NCBI GenBank assembly: GCA_029582265.1
Contig: CM055819.1
Coordinates: forward strand, 11,457,087 to 11,521,086
Length of the DNA: 64,000 bases
Direction: 5' to 3'
Source of the DNA: Zoroaster sp. YZ-2022
Lineage: Eukaryota > Echinodermata > Asteroidea > Forcipulatida > Zoroasteridae
Part shown: one piece after another, positions 25,147 to 36,915 of the stretch
Position numbering within the stretch: position 1 is the first letter of the stretch
Layout of the letters: each line of letters opens with the position of its first letter
The notes under the pieces: model-generated
Seen by the model: only the letters and a program-made list of their open reading frames with translations
Databases searched by the model: none
What the model was told of the DNA's origin: nothing
Translations under genes and position numbers: made by a program

Positions 25147-25547
25147 ATTTTGATTTGAAACGGTAGATCTAGTCGTCAGAATCGCTGACACCCATTACGA
25201 CAGTGTGTAGGGAGCCAGTGCACAACTTTCAGAGGGCCATTTGATTTGAAAACGTAGATGTCGAAAGTCGCAATCGCTTGACACATGTTGATGCGTGCGG
25301 GGAGCCAGTGCACAACGCGTGGCAGGGCCATTTGATTTGAAAACTTGTAGAGATTGAGTTGCAATCGATTTGACATACAAAACAGTGCGCCAAGCCAGTG
25401 GAAAACATGTGAGGGGCCATTCGATTGGAAAACGTAGGACGGAGTCGCAATCGTTTGGCACACAGCGGTATGCGCCAAGGCAGTTTTTTGCACCATGTGA
25501 GGCCAGGGGCCATTCAATTTGAAAACATGTAGATTGAGTCTTGAGCA
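25147..25547. repeat. Tandem repeat, about 85-90-bp unit, 4 to 5 copies
   Basis: Units contain agccagtg.aaaac, gggccattygatttgaaaac and agtcgcaatcg in the same order. The overlapping long frames on the minus strand all come from this periodicity and show no codon constraint. Confidence 0.85.
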
Positions 25548-27234
25548 CCGTAATTTCAAGTGAAAACTTCACAAATCAAACGATAGTGGTTTATATTATA
25601 AGAAAATTGGTAAGTTTCATTCATCATAAATAGGCCTATGAATGACTTGGGAAACATTTTTTTTAAACCCACCCGAGATTTCAGCACTTTTGCAAATTGT
25701 CGGTCGGTGGAAGTCAACTCCAAATTTTTTTTGGCCTAATCACGGTGTCTAATGGCTCGAAAAATAATTAGCGTGTCGAGAAGATAATATAAATGCGCAT
25801 TGACAAAATTTCAGATATCGTCACCCCTATACTGTCAGCCGGTCCTTATACATGCAATTCCCAAAAACAAGCACTAGCATATGTCTACTTCATTTGTAGA
25901 GTGATGTAAAGCCCCCAAGAATTTCAATTACCTTTTAACTCCATTTATGGTTTATTACGCACGCCATTCATTCCCATCCTTTTGGCGGTTTGTTTATGTG
26001 TTTTTTTATATAGAAAATACATGTGCACATGTGCATGTAAGTATAGTAGACAATTGCGGTGACACTATGTTGAGGTGGAATTGGTAGCTAATACTGTTTG
26101 AAGAGGGAGAATAACCTGTGGCTCTTCGACATTTCAGGATTGAGCATGCCTCGATCATCCTCATTCTCCTGAGGACGCATCAGAGGCATACTGATCAAAC
26201 GTCGACAGTTGTTACCACCAGTTCTTTTCATAGAATGCTACTCACTACTCAATTGAGATTGTCCACATGGTGTCACCGCAATTGGGTCTTACTATCATGT
26301 CCCTCAGCCATGCAAAAGCTACAAGTTTTACCAATGTATATGTACTTATATACTCATTACAAAAAGGACAAGAAACACAATCTAAAATTCCTCATAATTT
26401 TTATTTCAACATTCGGTCAAGTCGAACAAATGCCAGTGCAAGTGAATGAGTTAAACCAAAGTTACATTAAATTACAATAAAAAAGTTAAGTAAAACTTGT
26501 ATAGCTTTTCTCGTGATTACTATAGGAACCCCCGATGGTTAAAGTAAAAAATAACTACGTATTTAGTACAGTCTTTATATATGGTTTGACTAGCTCAAGC
26601 TGGACAAAATGCGACCAGGCCATCCATCATATTTTAACTGGTATTTGGCAAGGAACAGCGGATCACTGTAATATGTTTTATGTTTGTTTTTATTCATACA
26701 AATTAATAAGCAACAGCCCAGTCTTAGTGGAATCAATAATTATAATAGATACAAATAGTAGATTTGTGCTGCTCTCTGATTATCAATGGTGAAAGAATTT
26801 ACTGCAGTATTACATGTTATATAATGACTTTGTAATTTTTTATATTTTTTCAAAGAAATTCACAGTAAAACTGCAAATCTGGCGCGTTTTTCCCGGCGCG
26901 TAAAGCCAACTAGCCAAAAAATTTCTAAACCCCAAGCCGATCCTGATCTCTTCAGATAGTATCTTCTGTGAATCGTGGTTTTGTGCTAGCGCGAAATTGA
27001 GTTAATTTGAAACCCCTTGGCGAATCAAAAAAGGGTTTTGAGGGCGCGGCTTGTGTTAAATGGTTTAGTTGTTTATTTTGAACACTCGTTTGCCATCTAG
27101 GCCCGGCTTTCAGGTCTTCACACATACATTCCAGATCAGACCATGCGTGAGATTCGAGCGCTGGAGTGCATGACGGCAACAGCGAATATTGAAATAAACA
27201 ATTTTACTTGTTGTAGGCGCATATACCGTGAGGT
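25548..27234. other. No gene supported
   Basis: A stretch at 26,130-26,480 is open but has no second boundary and no recognised family. The rest is AT-rich with no supported feature. Confidence 0.35.
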
Positions 27235-27970
27235 TTATACACACACACACACACAAGTGTGTTTTGCCTCTGTCCAGGGACTTCTTTTGTCAAATTCTTG
27301 TCCTGGAAAGCAGGGACATATTGTTCTCCATTGTGATAGCAACGGGGCCGTGTGTCCCTTTGTTGCGATTACGGTTTGAATGCCCAAACAAGCACACACA
27401 CATCTTTACCTCACACTGACCTCACGCACATTGATTTGTAGGGTATCCTTTGGTCCCACATTCTATTGATCCCTGTTTCCTTCTCATAATTCTTTCCTGC
27501 TGGGGTACCGAAGATTTTCTATATATAGTTACCTTGTAGAGGTCCAATTGTTCTATTGTGTTTGGACGCCCTGTCAAGATAATTAATGTCACGTTCTCAC
27601 ACACCCTCACATGCCAGCAACAGGGTATTCCTTTGTTCTATTATCCCTTTCTAAAATTCTCAGTGGTGCAAATTTCCTATAGATTCTCTGTAAGTACCAT
27701 TGTGTTTGAAAAGGTATCCCTAGCGAATGGAGTGCTCATTTTACACACACAGTGTATAGCTTACCTGCAATGGGACTTCTTTGTCAAATTCCTTTGATGT
27801 TGTCCAAAATCACGAGGACGTGTTGTTTACTCCATTGTGATAGCAGCAGGGGACCATTGCCGCTTTGTTATCGTCCCGGTTTGGATCGCTCACAGCACAC
27901 ATTCTCATTTTGTGGAACCTTGGATTCTTTAGAAATTCCTTGTAGGACAATTTGTTCTTGCCTTTCCCTT
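27235..27970. repeat. Duplicated (AC)n-flanked repeat cluster
   Basis: A block at 27,235-27,380 (cagggacttcttttgtcaaattc, then ccattgtgatagcaacgggg) recurs at 27,740-27,880. A block at 27,400-27,570 recurs in shortened form at 27,600-27,720, and inverted at 4290-4440. This is one repeat family duplicated locally. Confidence 0.65.
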
Positions 27971-28164
27971 TTGTTATAGGACTCCAGAGCTGCCAACTCT
28001 TCCGGTTCTGCGGAAGACTTGGCGTGTTGGCGGTGGTGCTTACTTAAAAATATGCAGGGCCTCTCCTTTGGTGCCAAAGGAGGCCTCGCTACATATATTT
28101 GAAAGTCCGATCTTAAGCTCAGTCTCCCGGATGATTAACGCTAAGTTCCTGGTGAGCAGTGAGG

Positions 28165-28169
28165 CACAC

Positions 28170-28209
<40 letters not shown>
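28165..28209. repeat. (AC)n microsatellite
   Basis: An uninterrupted ac repeat of about 22 units. A 20-base T run lies nearby at 28,291. Confidence 0.95.
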
Positions 28210-28216
<7 letters not shown>

Positions 28217-28765
28217 CCGTGATCTCAGATCAGAGACCGAGTTGTCAGTGCTTGATAGACTACATGATGTCAATCTTAACGGGGAGATGGACTTTTTTTT
28301 TTTTTTTTTTGGCGCTAAAATGGCGGCCCCGGCAAGAAATCGCGTAACAAACTAGCGTTAGGCACATCCTGACTGGCTGCGCGTACCTATAATTTCAAAA
28401 TTCAGGCGTGGTTAAGCGCGGACCCGCGGGCTGCGCTATGGGCGCGTGGGCGATACTCTTTAAGCGCATGGTTAGACAAACATTGACTGTTAAATCTCCC
28501 GGGCAAGCAGAGCCTTTATAAAGGGATTATCTCCACGTCAATGGATTAACTCTCACATGAGAGTTAATGACAAGCCTCAGTAGATCCTGCGAACAGGTAC
28601 GAGTTTTAACCACACTTCTTGAGACAATGCAAAGGAATTTTTAAAGGCGATTTAACCCCGTACACTAATACGGTGTTAAATTTAGGATTCCATCAGAGGT
28701 ACCCATACATTTAACGTGTTTATTGAAATTTTAACGAGGCGAAGTTTTTCCTTAGTGATGTCTTG

Positions 28766-28940
28766 GCGCATCCTGTTTTGGAGGTTCACAGGTCACATCA
28801 TCTATAGATGATGGATTGATCTCTATTATAGTGGGTTCAATGAGGCGATATGTGTCCTGTGGCGGTATGCTCTAAACCAAAACAGGACAGCGAGCATACC
28901 ACCAGTCAGAAGCATTGACCACACCACGTTTACAACCATT
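28766..28940. repeat. Dispersed hairpin repeat, copy 2
   Basis: Same order and inverted ends (catcctgttttgg ... ccaaaacagga) as 21,503-21,680, with scattered substitutions and short indels. Same orientation as the first copy. Confidence 0.65.
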
Positions 28941-29076
28941 GCAAAGGTCACATTGCTCTATGCTGAGACTCGAAATCAAAAATCCCTGATCTGGACTGCG
29001 GCGGTCTATTATTCCAACCAATGAAAATAAGCTTTATGATGCTAGTCTGTTTCATTCATTCTTTTCCCGCTGAAAG

Positions 29077-29203
29077 GTGACATCAACGGCAGAGGAGATG
29101 GAGGAAGCGTTTAACCTCGCTCTCGGCTCAGATATGGTGCGTCATCAGCAAGACCGAAGATGGTGTCTCAACCCGTACATTGTTATTTTCCACATCGCTG
29201 AAG
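29077..29203 (+). CDS. Candidate exon, unidentified
   Basis: An acceptor (pyrimidine-rich, ctgaaag, ending 29,076) and a donor gtaggc (from 29,204) bound 127 nt open in phase 0, ending in phase 1. It encodes EEMEEAFNLALGSDMVRHQQ, then a Trp/Cys-containing segment and the hydrophobic run PYIVIFHIAE. It reads like a real globular protein fragment, but the family is not recognised. An alternative acceptor at 29,092 would give phase 1, which is compatible with the death-domain exon 20 kb upstream. That link is speculative. Confidence 0.4.
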
Positions 29204-31071
29204 GTAGGCCTAAATCCCGCCAGCCAGCGGTGTTATAAATCCCCCAGTGTTGGCCCAGTCTTAAATTGGCCGGTGGTGACTCATGAAAGCTCAGTAACTA
29301 ACGTGATACAGCAGTTGCCTATCTGGACTCTGGCTCTGGGGAGGGTGAACAAAGAGCTGGCTAATGGGATAAGTCACTAATGTTAAAGGATTATTATTGG
29401 CTGAAGTGATTTTGGATAGTGTTGGAGGTGCCAGTTACTACAATTTTGGTTTAATTCAGGCAGTTTCTTCATCGCACTAAGATTTTTCTGTGCTCGGAAA
29501 TTCCGTAATAGATCTGGAGTCCTTTTTTCCCCCAGCACATAACATTAGGATTGCACATACCTGGCGCAGACTAATAATTGTATGAATCTTAAGCTTTCAA
29601 TCAAGCGACTATGTGGCTGTGTGGCATCAAAATATAATTATCCTTGGTAACTTTGCCTGTATCGGCGTAAACAAGCGCCACAGCTTCCCAGGTCTCTCAC
29701 GGTTTCACGACTGACATAATACATCTATGCGTTGCAGGACTGGTGAACTTCGTCGTCTTAAAATACTACATAAAGCTTCTTCCTCTTTTTACTGGCTGAC
29801 CAAGATAATATTCCACATGCCTTGGCGTAACATGTACAGTATACAAATAGAAAATTTGAGCGTGGATGCACATTTACTGGTCTACATGGATCATACGTCG
29901 AAAAAGTCCCCCATATCCAACTTCGGGTACAATCTTTGAAAATTTCATGGATTATTCTTCAAACCGTAAAGAATCAGAATCAACTTGATGCCATTTTTCT
30001 ATGACCAGAATGAAGTTTTGAGGTATTTTTCGAACTAAAGCATAACATGAAACAAAATTAGAATTAGCCTACACTTTTTCCCAATTGACACAACGCATTT
30101 TCGGAATCATTCGTGTTACCACTGTGCAATAGTATTCTCAATTGGTGTCAATTTCACAGCGGACACTCGCCATCGTCACTTGTATCCGAAAATCACACAC
30201 AGTGCGTTGCAGTGTACGTGATTCATGTGCAAGCGTCGGTGCATCCATCACTGAACTGTCTTTGTTGCATGGTTTTGTGTTACAATATCTTCGTATTAAG
30301 TAGAACAAATAACATTATTCTTAACAGTTATACACTGTTGGCACGAAAATGCCACAGACATTTGTAGAAAACCTATTTCGTTTTGTTCTACTAGTGTAGT
30401 CGTAGACTATTTTTGTATTGTTTGGTTTTTAGTCGATTCAAGTGAAAATTGTTTCTTCTGTTTTGATTGTGAACTTTTGCTCTTTTTGTAAATTTCCGCT
30501 TTGCCATAGCCAGTAGATAATTTAGTTATAAATAAAATATACTTATATATTTGTATTATATTAATAAGATAGTTGGGTTGACAACTTGCACATGTGTAAG
30601 TGGTCAGGGTTTTGTTCCTTTTATATATGTGTTTATATGTATATATTTCATAACAAAACAAATGCTTGATAGCCCCTGTTGCTGAATACTGATATATTTT
30701 ATTTGTGAACTAATTTGCTTTCCTTCATGACAATTTGAATCAAAGTAACAGAAAACTCGATCATGATGTATCTTTGGGTTGTTCTTAAACCCCTCGACCC
30801 CCGACCCTCGACCCCATCGACCCCCACGCTGCTCAGAATCAGATCGTATCCCAAATCGAATCTGTGTTCGAATCGCCAATTAGAATGCCCGCTGCACTCC
30901 CGGTGCGCGTGCTTCTGAACGTCGAACGTACATGAACGGAGATCCGGAGTATCGAATGGACAGCAAGAGTCACATATTCTGACAGTACAGGTAGGCATAA
31001 CTAATTTTGTCAAACATTGTGTGCCAAACTGGACCAATTTTCTTCAATAAACGAAGAAAATCACGTCATTA
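29204..31071. other. No gene supported
   Basis: AT-rich sequence with no supported exon. A cccctcgaccc run near 30,790 is a short local repetition. Confidence 0.4.
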
Positions 31072-31340
31072 TACAGTGCGTATCAAAAAAAAGGTAATCC
31101 GAATTCAGGGCGTTAATATGCCAAGGTTATTTAGTTTGACAATTTACATGTAGTGTACCAAAGAAGAGGAACTCCTCAGCTTTCCATTGATACCTGTATC
31201 GATCCATTGCTGTCACATGGCCGAGTACATTGTTATTGAAAATGGCACAATCGCATTTTGCAAGTTTGGGATCATTCAAGGCGGGCTGAAATACGATACT
31301 TGACGCCTAATGATTTAAGATTTTTGCTTGGAAAAATGGA
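31072..31340. mobile_element. Possible DNA-transposon end, cut by the gap
   Basis: The terminus-like tacagtgcgtatcaaaaaaaa at about 31,072 resembles ends of Tc1/mariner-type elements in other marine genomes (from memory). The sequence runs into the N gap, so the other end is not visible. Confidence 0.25.
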
Positions 31341-31840
31341 NNNNNNNNNNNNNNNNNNNNNNNNNNNNNNNNNNNNNNNNNNNNNNNNNNNNNNNNNNNN
31401 NNNNNNNNNNNNNNNNNNNNNNNNNNNNNNNNNNNNNNNNNNNNNNNNNNNNNNNNNNNNNNNNNNNNNNNNNNNNNNNNNNNNNNNNNNNNNNNNNNNN
31501 NNNNNNNNNNNNNNNNNNNNNNNNNNNNNNNNNNNNNNNNNNNNNNNNNNNNNNNNNNNNNNNNNNNNNNNNNNNNNNNNNNNNNNNNNNNNNNNNNNNN
31601 NNNNNNNNNNNNNNNNNNNNNNNNNNNNNNNNNNNNNNNNNNNNNNNNNNNNNNNNNNNNNNNNNNNNNNNNNNNNNNNNNNNNNNNNNNNNNNNNNNNN
31701 NNNNNNNNNNNNNNNNNNNNNNNNNNNNNNNNNNNNNNNNNNNNNNNNNNNNNNNNNNNNNNNNNNNNNNNNNNNNNNNNNNNNNNNNNNNNNNNNNNNN
31801 NNNNNNNNNNNNNNNNNNNNNNNNNNNNNNNNNNNNNNNN
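31341..31840. other. Assembly gap, 500 N
   Basis: Exactly 500 N, a placeholder gap. Translations through it carry no information. Confidence 0.99.
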
Positions 31841-32561
31841 ACGACAAACTGCTCTCCACCCGTGTCATTTCACTGTGTCCGTGATCACAGGAAAGGCCAA
31901 GGACAAGAGATGCACACAAACAGGTCAGAAAGACCCACATGATCCAGGTCAGAACATGCACAATACATGTTTGTACATTCATTGCTGAAAAGTGGAAATA
32001 AGAAAAAAGTAGGCAGGTTCAGTATCAAAATCAGTGTATACAGATATGGGGGGGGGGGGGATTAACCCAATTTTTTTTAGATGCCCCCCTCAAAATATGT
32101 ACCAACCTATAAGAAACAAGGAAAAAATACTCCAAAAAATCATTTGAGAGCGTTAACCCCCCTGTACATGCCCCCTGAAGATTTGTTTTTGTGAAATGGC
32201 ATGGCATCCTGACTTCTTGTGCAGATTACCTGTACACCGTCGTTGGGGCACCCGTCTATTTTGTTTGAAACACAGTGATAGGGAATCAATGAAGAGAACA
32301 TCACTTCAGCAATTAATTTAAAGTACTTTCTCATGTTTACCTGTTGAAATTTTAGCATACTATTTCATGACAACCTTTCAATTGCCTTATGAAACAAAAA
32401 ATCTGATTAAAAGTAACATTTATATGAATAAAACACCGTGTTCCGTGGGTTTATATAGATTGCAACTGAAAATTTTATTTCATTATTGTATCAAACTTAT
32501 TTTATCCTGGAATAATATATAATTGATATTTGCTTTCTAGAGAAAATAATTAATTAATAAA

Positions 32562-32697
32562 ATAGTATAAATGTAAAAAGTAGTTATTGGCCTCAGTTAT
32601 GTTTTGAACCTAGCAAGTTCTTTCTCAGAGAAAGAACCGCTAGGTTTGAGATGTAAGGCCAGTAACTATTATTTTGCATTTATATACTACGCGTCCT
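32562..32697. repeat. Long near-perfect palindrome (foldback element)
   Basis: Left arm 32,562-32,626 (gtataaatgtaaaaagtag, ttattggcc, cctagc, gttctttctc) pairs with right arm 32,628-32,697 with few mismatches and almost no loop, centred near 32,627. Each arm is about 65 nt. It is probably a foldback MITE. Transcribed, it would form one long hairpin. Confidence 0.75.
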
Positions 32698-34035
32698 TTA
32701 GGTTGGTAAGCAGTTTGCAACAGCCAATTCTCTATTTATAAAATAGTACAAAAATATATTTATACATCTAACTAACATTAACAACATATTTCATAGCTTA
32801 GCAGGGATTATGGATTGTATAATGCCAAAATGTATTTCTGTAAATGATACAGTAGATCTAATGCTCTGAACAAGTTCTGCTAGTATGTAGATGTGAAGCA
32901 TCATCTTTAGATATAGTAAGATTTGTGATGACTGATGACATATTGAAATAATCTCTTTTGAGTAGTAAGGGTTCTGAGAAGAACCTTTGGTTAACTCAAC
33001 ATTTCAATCTGTATGCTTTGATCATCTTCAAGGAGAATGTGGAATGCCGGTGCAGGAGGGGCTTACAATGTAAGTAGCTCGGTGGAGGAGTCCTGATCAC
33101 TAGATGTAGCTGTAGCTATTACCTTTAAAAAAAAATTATAAATACATTTATAATTAATTATGTGTGAAATAACAAGTCAAATGTATTATTACACAATTTA
33201 TTTATAGAAAGTGAAAGATAATATTGTAAAATAATTTTTTTAAATGTGCTTAAATATCAGCCACACACCATCCCTTAAAAACATTCAAATAATAAATCCC
33301 ATATCCCACTATTTTATTTTAAACTAGGATTCAACTGCAAAGGTTCAGGGGTTACACAGTTGTAAACCTTAAATTTATTTGGGAACTACCAACTTTGTAT
33401 TCTCTTTCACTTACTATTACTAGTATTATACAGTGTAATCATCGTGATTGTACAAACTATACTATTTCTATGACAGTAACCAGTGGGTTAATATTTCATG
33501 TTTAAGATGATAACAAGTCCCAGGCATGTCAAATACAATGTTCCCAAGTTATTACTCCCATGGAAATTTCTTGCAGTAATATACTTGTTGTGGGTGCATG
33601 GCTATGTGACAAAAAATTTCAAAATTAACAGATTCCAATACAACTGGTATCATTGTCAAGGTCTTGAATAGACGATTACAATGATATAAGGATCATCTTC
33701 CTGTGACCAAAAATAAGGAAGTTATGACATGTTGAATCCGGCAATTTTAGGCCTGTAAATGGCAAATATTTTATAAGGAAAAACAAAAGAAATGTAAATT
33801 TGACTTGTGACCCGTTTCCTAGATTTTCTCGGATTCCATATCATAACTTTCAAAATTCTTGTCCGATTTTCAAAAGGTTGGTATCACTGGAATGCTTGGG
33901 AAAAGAGGAAGAATAATAACCTATTTCCAGGCTAATTCAATGATTAGTTTGTTTTGTAGTGCTGATTTACAAATAAGAAATACAAAAAAAATGTGTTTAA
34001 AAAAATTTTAAAAAAATTTAAAAAATGATGAAAAA

Positions 34036-34320
34036 AAAAATTACTCAAATCTGAGGACTATTTTTATATTTTTACACTGAAATCTTCGAAAGATTCTCAT
34101 CCCTGATTTAATTAAATATTAGAACAATTTATAAATTATATTGGACTGTATATGTATACATGTATGAAACAAAATAATGAAAATAAATTTAAAAAAATTA
34201 AAAACATTCAAATTACTCAAAATATGAGGATTTTTAAATATTTATACTGAAATCCGCGAGAAATTCTTATCCCTGATTTAATTAAACATTAAAAAAAATA
34301 ATAAATAATATTGGACTGGA
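34036..34320. repeat. AT-rich tandem duplication, about 170-bp period
   Basis: ttactcaaa.ctgagga, actgaaatc, ttcttatccctgatttaatt and atattggactg occur in the same order at 34,042-34,150 and 34,212-34,318. Confidence 0.7.
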
Positions 34321-35031
34321 AAAATGAAAAAAATGAAATAAGTTATGAGAACTAATATTATTGTGTTACGCCGATATATAGCCTAGGTTTAAACGGACGA
34401 TTTATCGGACTGAAAATTCGGCCGATTGAACGTTCGTTTTGTTGACATCAAAAATGGTACACAATGTAGCGTGCTGAACGAGGCGCATTACAATCTTTGG
34501 TTGACATTGATTTCTGCTCATCAAAAAAACGTAACTGCTAATCGTCCAATCGCCGTCAAAATTGGCCAAGAGGTAGAAAACAAGTATAGAAAAATTAATA
34601 TTGTGGTTTGATAAGGTGTTTTACTAACCTTTGAGTAAATCGTCGATGGTTTTGATGAGCAAGAACAAACCCAAATTTCGAGAATTTTTTTTAGAAACTT
34701 CTAGATGCCGCATTCAGAAAATTTGAGAACGAGGTTGAAGTAGAATATGTGATCTACATCTTCGAAAAAAAACCTCCTGGGTACGTCAAAAAGAACAGCC
34801 TCAGCGAAACGTTACAAAGCGCTATCTCCACGGTGTCTTCGCCACGGCGATTCAACCCGAGATTGAGGCCGCGGCCGAAAAGATTTGCGACAATGCGTGG
34901 GATACGCACATACCTACATCATGGTGAATAATAATTATTATTAAAAACAAACTTACCCAACTAAGGTCACAGATAATAACTTCTGTCACTGCCCAACTTT
35001 GCCAGCAAACAATCCTTTTACTAGTTTTAGA

Positions 35032-35392
35032 TGATATAATAATAATAATAATAATGTATAGATTTATATAGCGCACGTATCCACCAACTAAGTGGCGCTC
35101 AAGGCGCATTATATTATTATCCCTGCTCATAAGGCTCATAAGGCTCATAAATCATTCCTGAAACCATCTCAGCTCCCTGGGGAGTATACAGCTCAATTGC
35201 TGCCATTTCTAGCGCATATAGAGCAAACCATCTCTGCCTTCACAGGTACCCATTTAACCCCTGGGTGGAGAGAAGCAATTATGGTTAAGTGTCTTGCTCA
35301 AGGACACAGGTGTTACGGCCGGGGCTCGAACCCACACTCTGCTGCTGGCAACACCAGAACTTGAGTTCAGTGCGCTAGACCGCACGACAATC
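35032..35392 (-). mobile_element. tRNA-derived SINE with LINE-like 3' tail
   Basis: On the minus strand the head (from about 35,392) contains the tRNA-like region with gggttcgagccccggcc (B box), then acacttgagcaagacac-type sequence, a body with the cccaggggttaaatgggtacc part, and a 3' end with gcgccttgagcgcc, gtgcgctatataaatc and (ATT)n. This 3' end matches the 3' end of the LINE at 41,564-44,931, so the two probably use the same reverse transcriptase. Confidence 0.75.
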
Positions 35393-35525
35393 CACTTTAC
35401 GTGCATTATACAACACACGGGACCTACGGCTTTACGTCCCATCCGAAGGACGAAGCAATTATGGTTAAGTACCTTGCTCAAGGACACAAGTGTCACGACC
35501 GGGGCTCGAACCCACACCCTGCTGC
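35393..35525 (-). mobile_element. Partial SINE, second copy
   Basis: Minus-strand fragment with the same conserved ggttcgagccccgg and gtccttgagcaag parts, then a different body (cgtcccatccgaaggac). It abuts the SINE at 35,032-35,392. Its head is partly truncated. Confidence 0.6.
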
Positions 35526-36340
35526 TAACCTACCCATCAACCATGTCAACAAACAACGAACAGCTGATTAGTAACCATTCTAGATCATGGTTCATAATCA
35601 CATACACAGTCTGGTAACCACCATTATGTATGTCTCTACAGTGCATATGGAGTCAGGGAACCTTTACGTTAAACTGACAACAGAGGGCGCCCTTCAAGCA
35701 AAACTTTCAGGGGGCATGTACAGGGGGTTAATTAGAAATATCAAATTTTTATTTTAATGATTTATTCTTGTTTCTAATAGGCCTGTACATGTACATGAAA
35801 TAATACCCCCCTAATACAGAGACAGAGTCCATATTTGAGCTATCAGCTAAGTGAAATTGTATGATTTACTGGATATTAAGGGATGTACATGACCTCGATG
35901 TTAAGTTGATGATTGTATCAAACATCCCTTGACATAAGAAATTTTCTGTCTGAGATGCTGTTATTTGAGTAAAATTAGTAAAATTTCATTGAATTTATGT
36001 AAAACTAAACTACATTGTACATTTTGAAATTCCACTTTACATGACAGGAATTGTCACAAAGCCTAAGGGTCAAGTTGTCACAAGGGTCGAGTTGTTTTGC
36101 AATTTTTCACAAGGATCGCGATGTCTGATGATCCCCAACTCCTCCTCTCCCCCCCCCCAACACACTCTCCTAGTCAGACTTCCTCTTCTCTTCACAGTCT
36201 TCTCCTTTAGCAATACAATGTAAAGCGACATTTACATCATATTGTTAGAGGAGGAGACTGTGAAAGAAAGAGGCAGTTGAGACCATTGCATTCCCCAGGA
36301 TCGGATCGATGTAACATTAGCCCCAGGGACAATAATGGCT
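35526..36340. other. No gene supported
   Basis: Intergenic flank of P1 with short C-rich tracts. No coding evidence. Confidence 0.4.
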
Positions 36341-36430
36341 TGGATTCCCTCCGTATCCTTGGCCCTAACCCCACATGTACAAAAAAAGGAGCAATTATTT
36401 TTTTTAAACTTTTGATTACAGCCTAATGTA
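36341..36430. repeat. Left arm of an outer inverted repeat around P1
   Basis: ccgtatccttgg, ccccacatgtacaaaa and aacttttgat occur in this order. They recur in inverted orientation at 55,773-55,851 on the other side of P1. The arm is about 85 bp, diverged, and starts 105 bp outside the left TIR. Confidence 0.65.
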
Positions 36431-36535
36431 AAACTTTCATTTTCACATTTTCATGAAATTTTCAAAACATTTTTAAAATTTAAATCAAAATAATAATAAA
36501 ATTAAAATTTCACCAAAGTGTCTGCTTGGGCAAGC

Positions 36536-36915
36536 AGTAGTATGTCAGATGCCGTAGGGGGGACAAATGTATAAAACTGAGAAAAGAATCGGGAGCTGCG
36601 CGTAAATCCGCCAAATTATGCAAATGAGTTTTTAAAAAATGGATGCCGCTGATTGGTTAAAAGTCGATGACGTCACAAATTATGCAAATGAGGTATGAAT
36701 CTGTGACGTCATATAAAAATAAAAAGTAGTGCAAAAAAAAAAGCTTAAGAATATTTGCTAAAAAATGTAAGTTAAAAAAATGGGGTTTAAAATTTAAAAT
36801 AAGATAATATTGTTTAATAATAAATGGAGAAAACAAAATATGAAATGCAGAAAAACCAATTAAAAACCATGATTCCCTGCAGTTGGCTTTTAGTCGGTAA
36901 AACGGACAAGTGTTG
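36536..36915 (+). repeat. P1 left terminal inverted repeat
   Basis: About 380 bp, nearly identical to the reverse complement of 55,343-55,720. It begins AGTAGTATGTCAGATGCCG and ends inside the first codons of the Cys-rich gene, after the codons around TDKCC. It carries the promoter-like cluster described separately. Confidence 0.9.
36618..36719 (+). promoter_or_regulatory. Promoter-like cluster in left TIR: octamer, CCAAT, CRE, TATA
   Basis: Two octamers ATGCAAAT (36,618-36,625 and 36,682-36,689), two perfect CRE palindromes TGACGTCA (36,668-36,675 and 36,704-36,711), an inverted CCAAT box (36,652-36,656) and a TATA-like tataaaaa (36,712-36,719) stand within about 100 bp, about 105 bp before the Cys-rich start codon. 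These are classic Pol II elements bound by POU, CREB/ATF, NF-Y and TBP. Their use here is inferred. Confidence 0.6.

Larger units (their letters stand above)
31841..35031. other. No gene supported; AT-rich
   Basis: Apart from the palindrome at 32,562-32,697 and the duplication at 34,036-34,320, nothing coding is supported. A poly-G tract is at 32,047-32,060. Confidence 0.4.

Noticed and set aside
25176..25572. Three overlapping minus-strand frames of about 95-127 codons
   Set aside because: They are explained by the 85-90-bp tandem repeat.
26118..26480. 120-codon frame with an RTHQRHTDQTSTVVTTSS segment
   Set aside because: No second exon boundary, no recognised family, possibly a fragment of a repeat.
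35092..35617. Frames of 87-107 codons with GARTHTL or VWVRAPVV segments
   Set aside because: They are translations of the two SINE copies.
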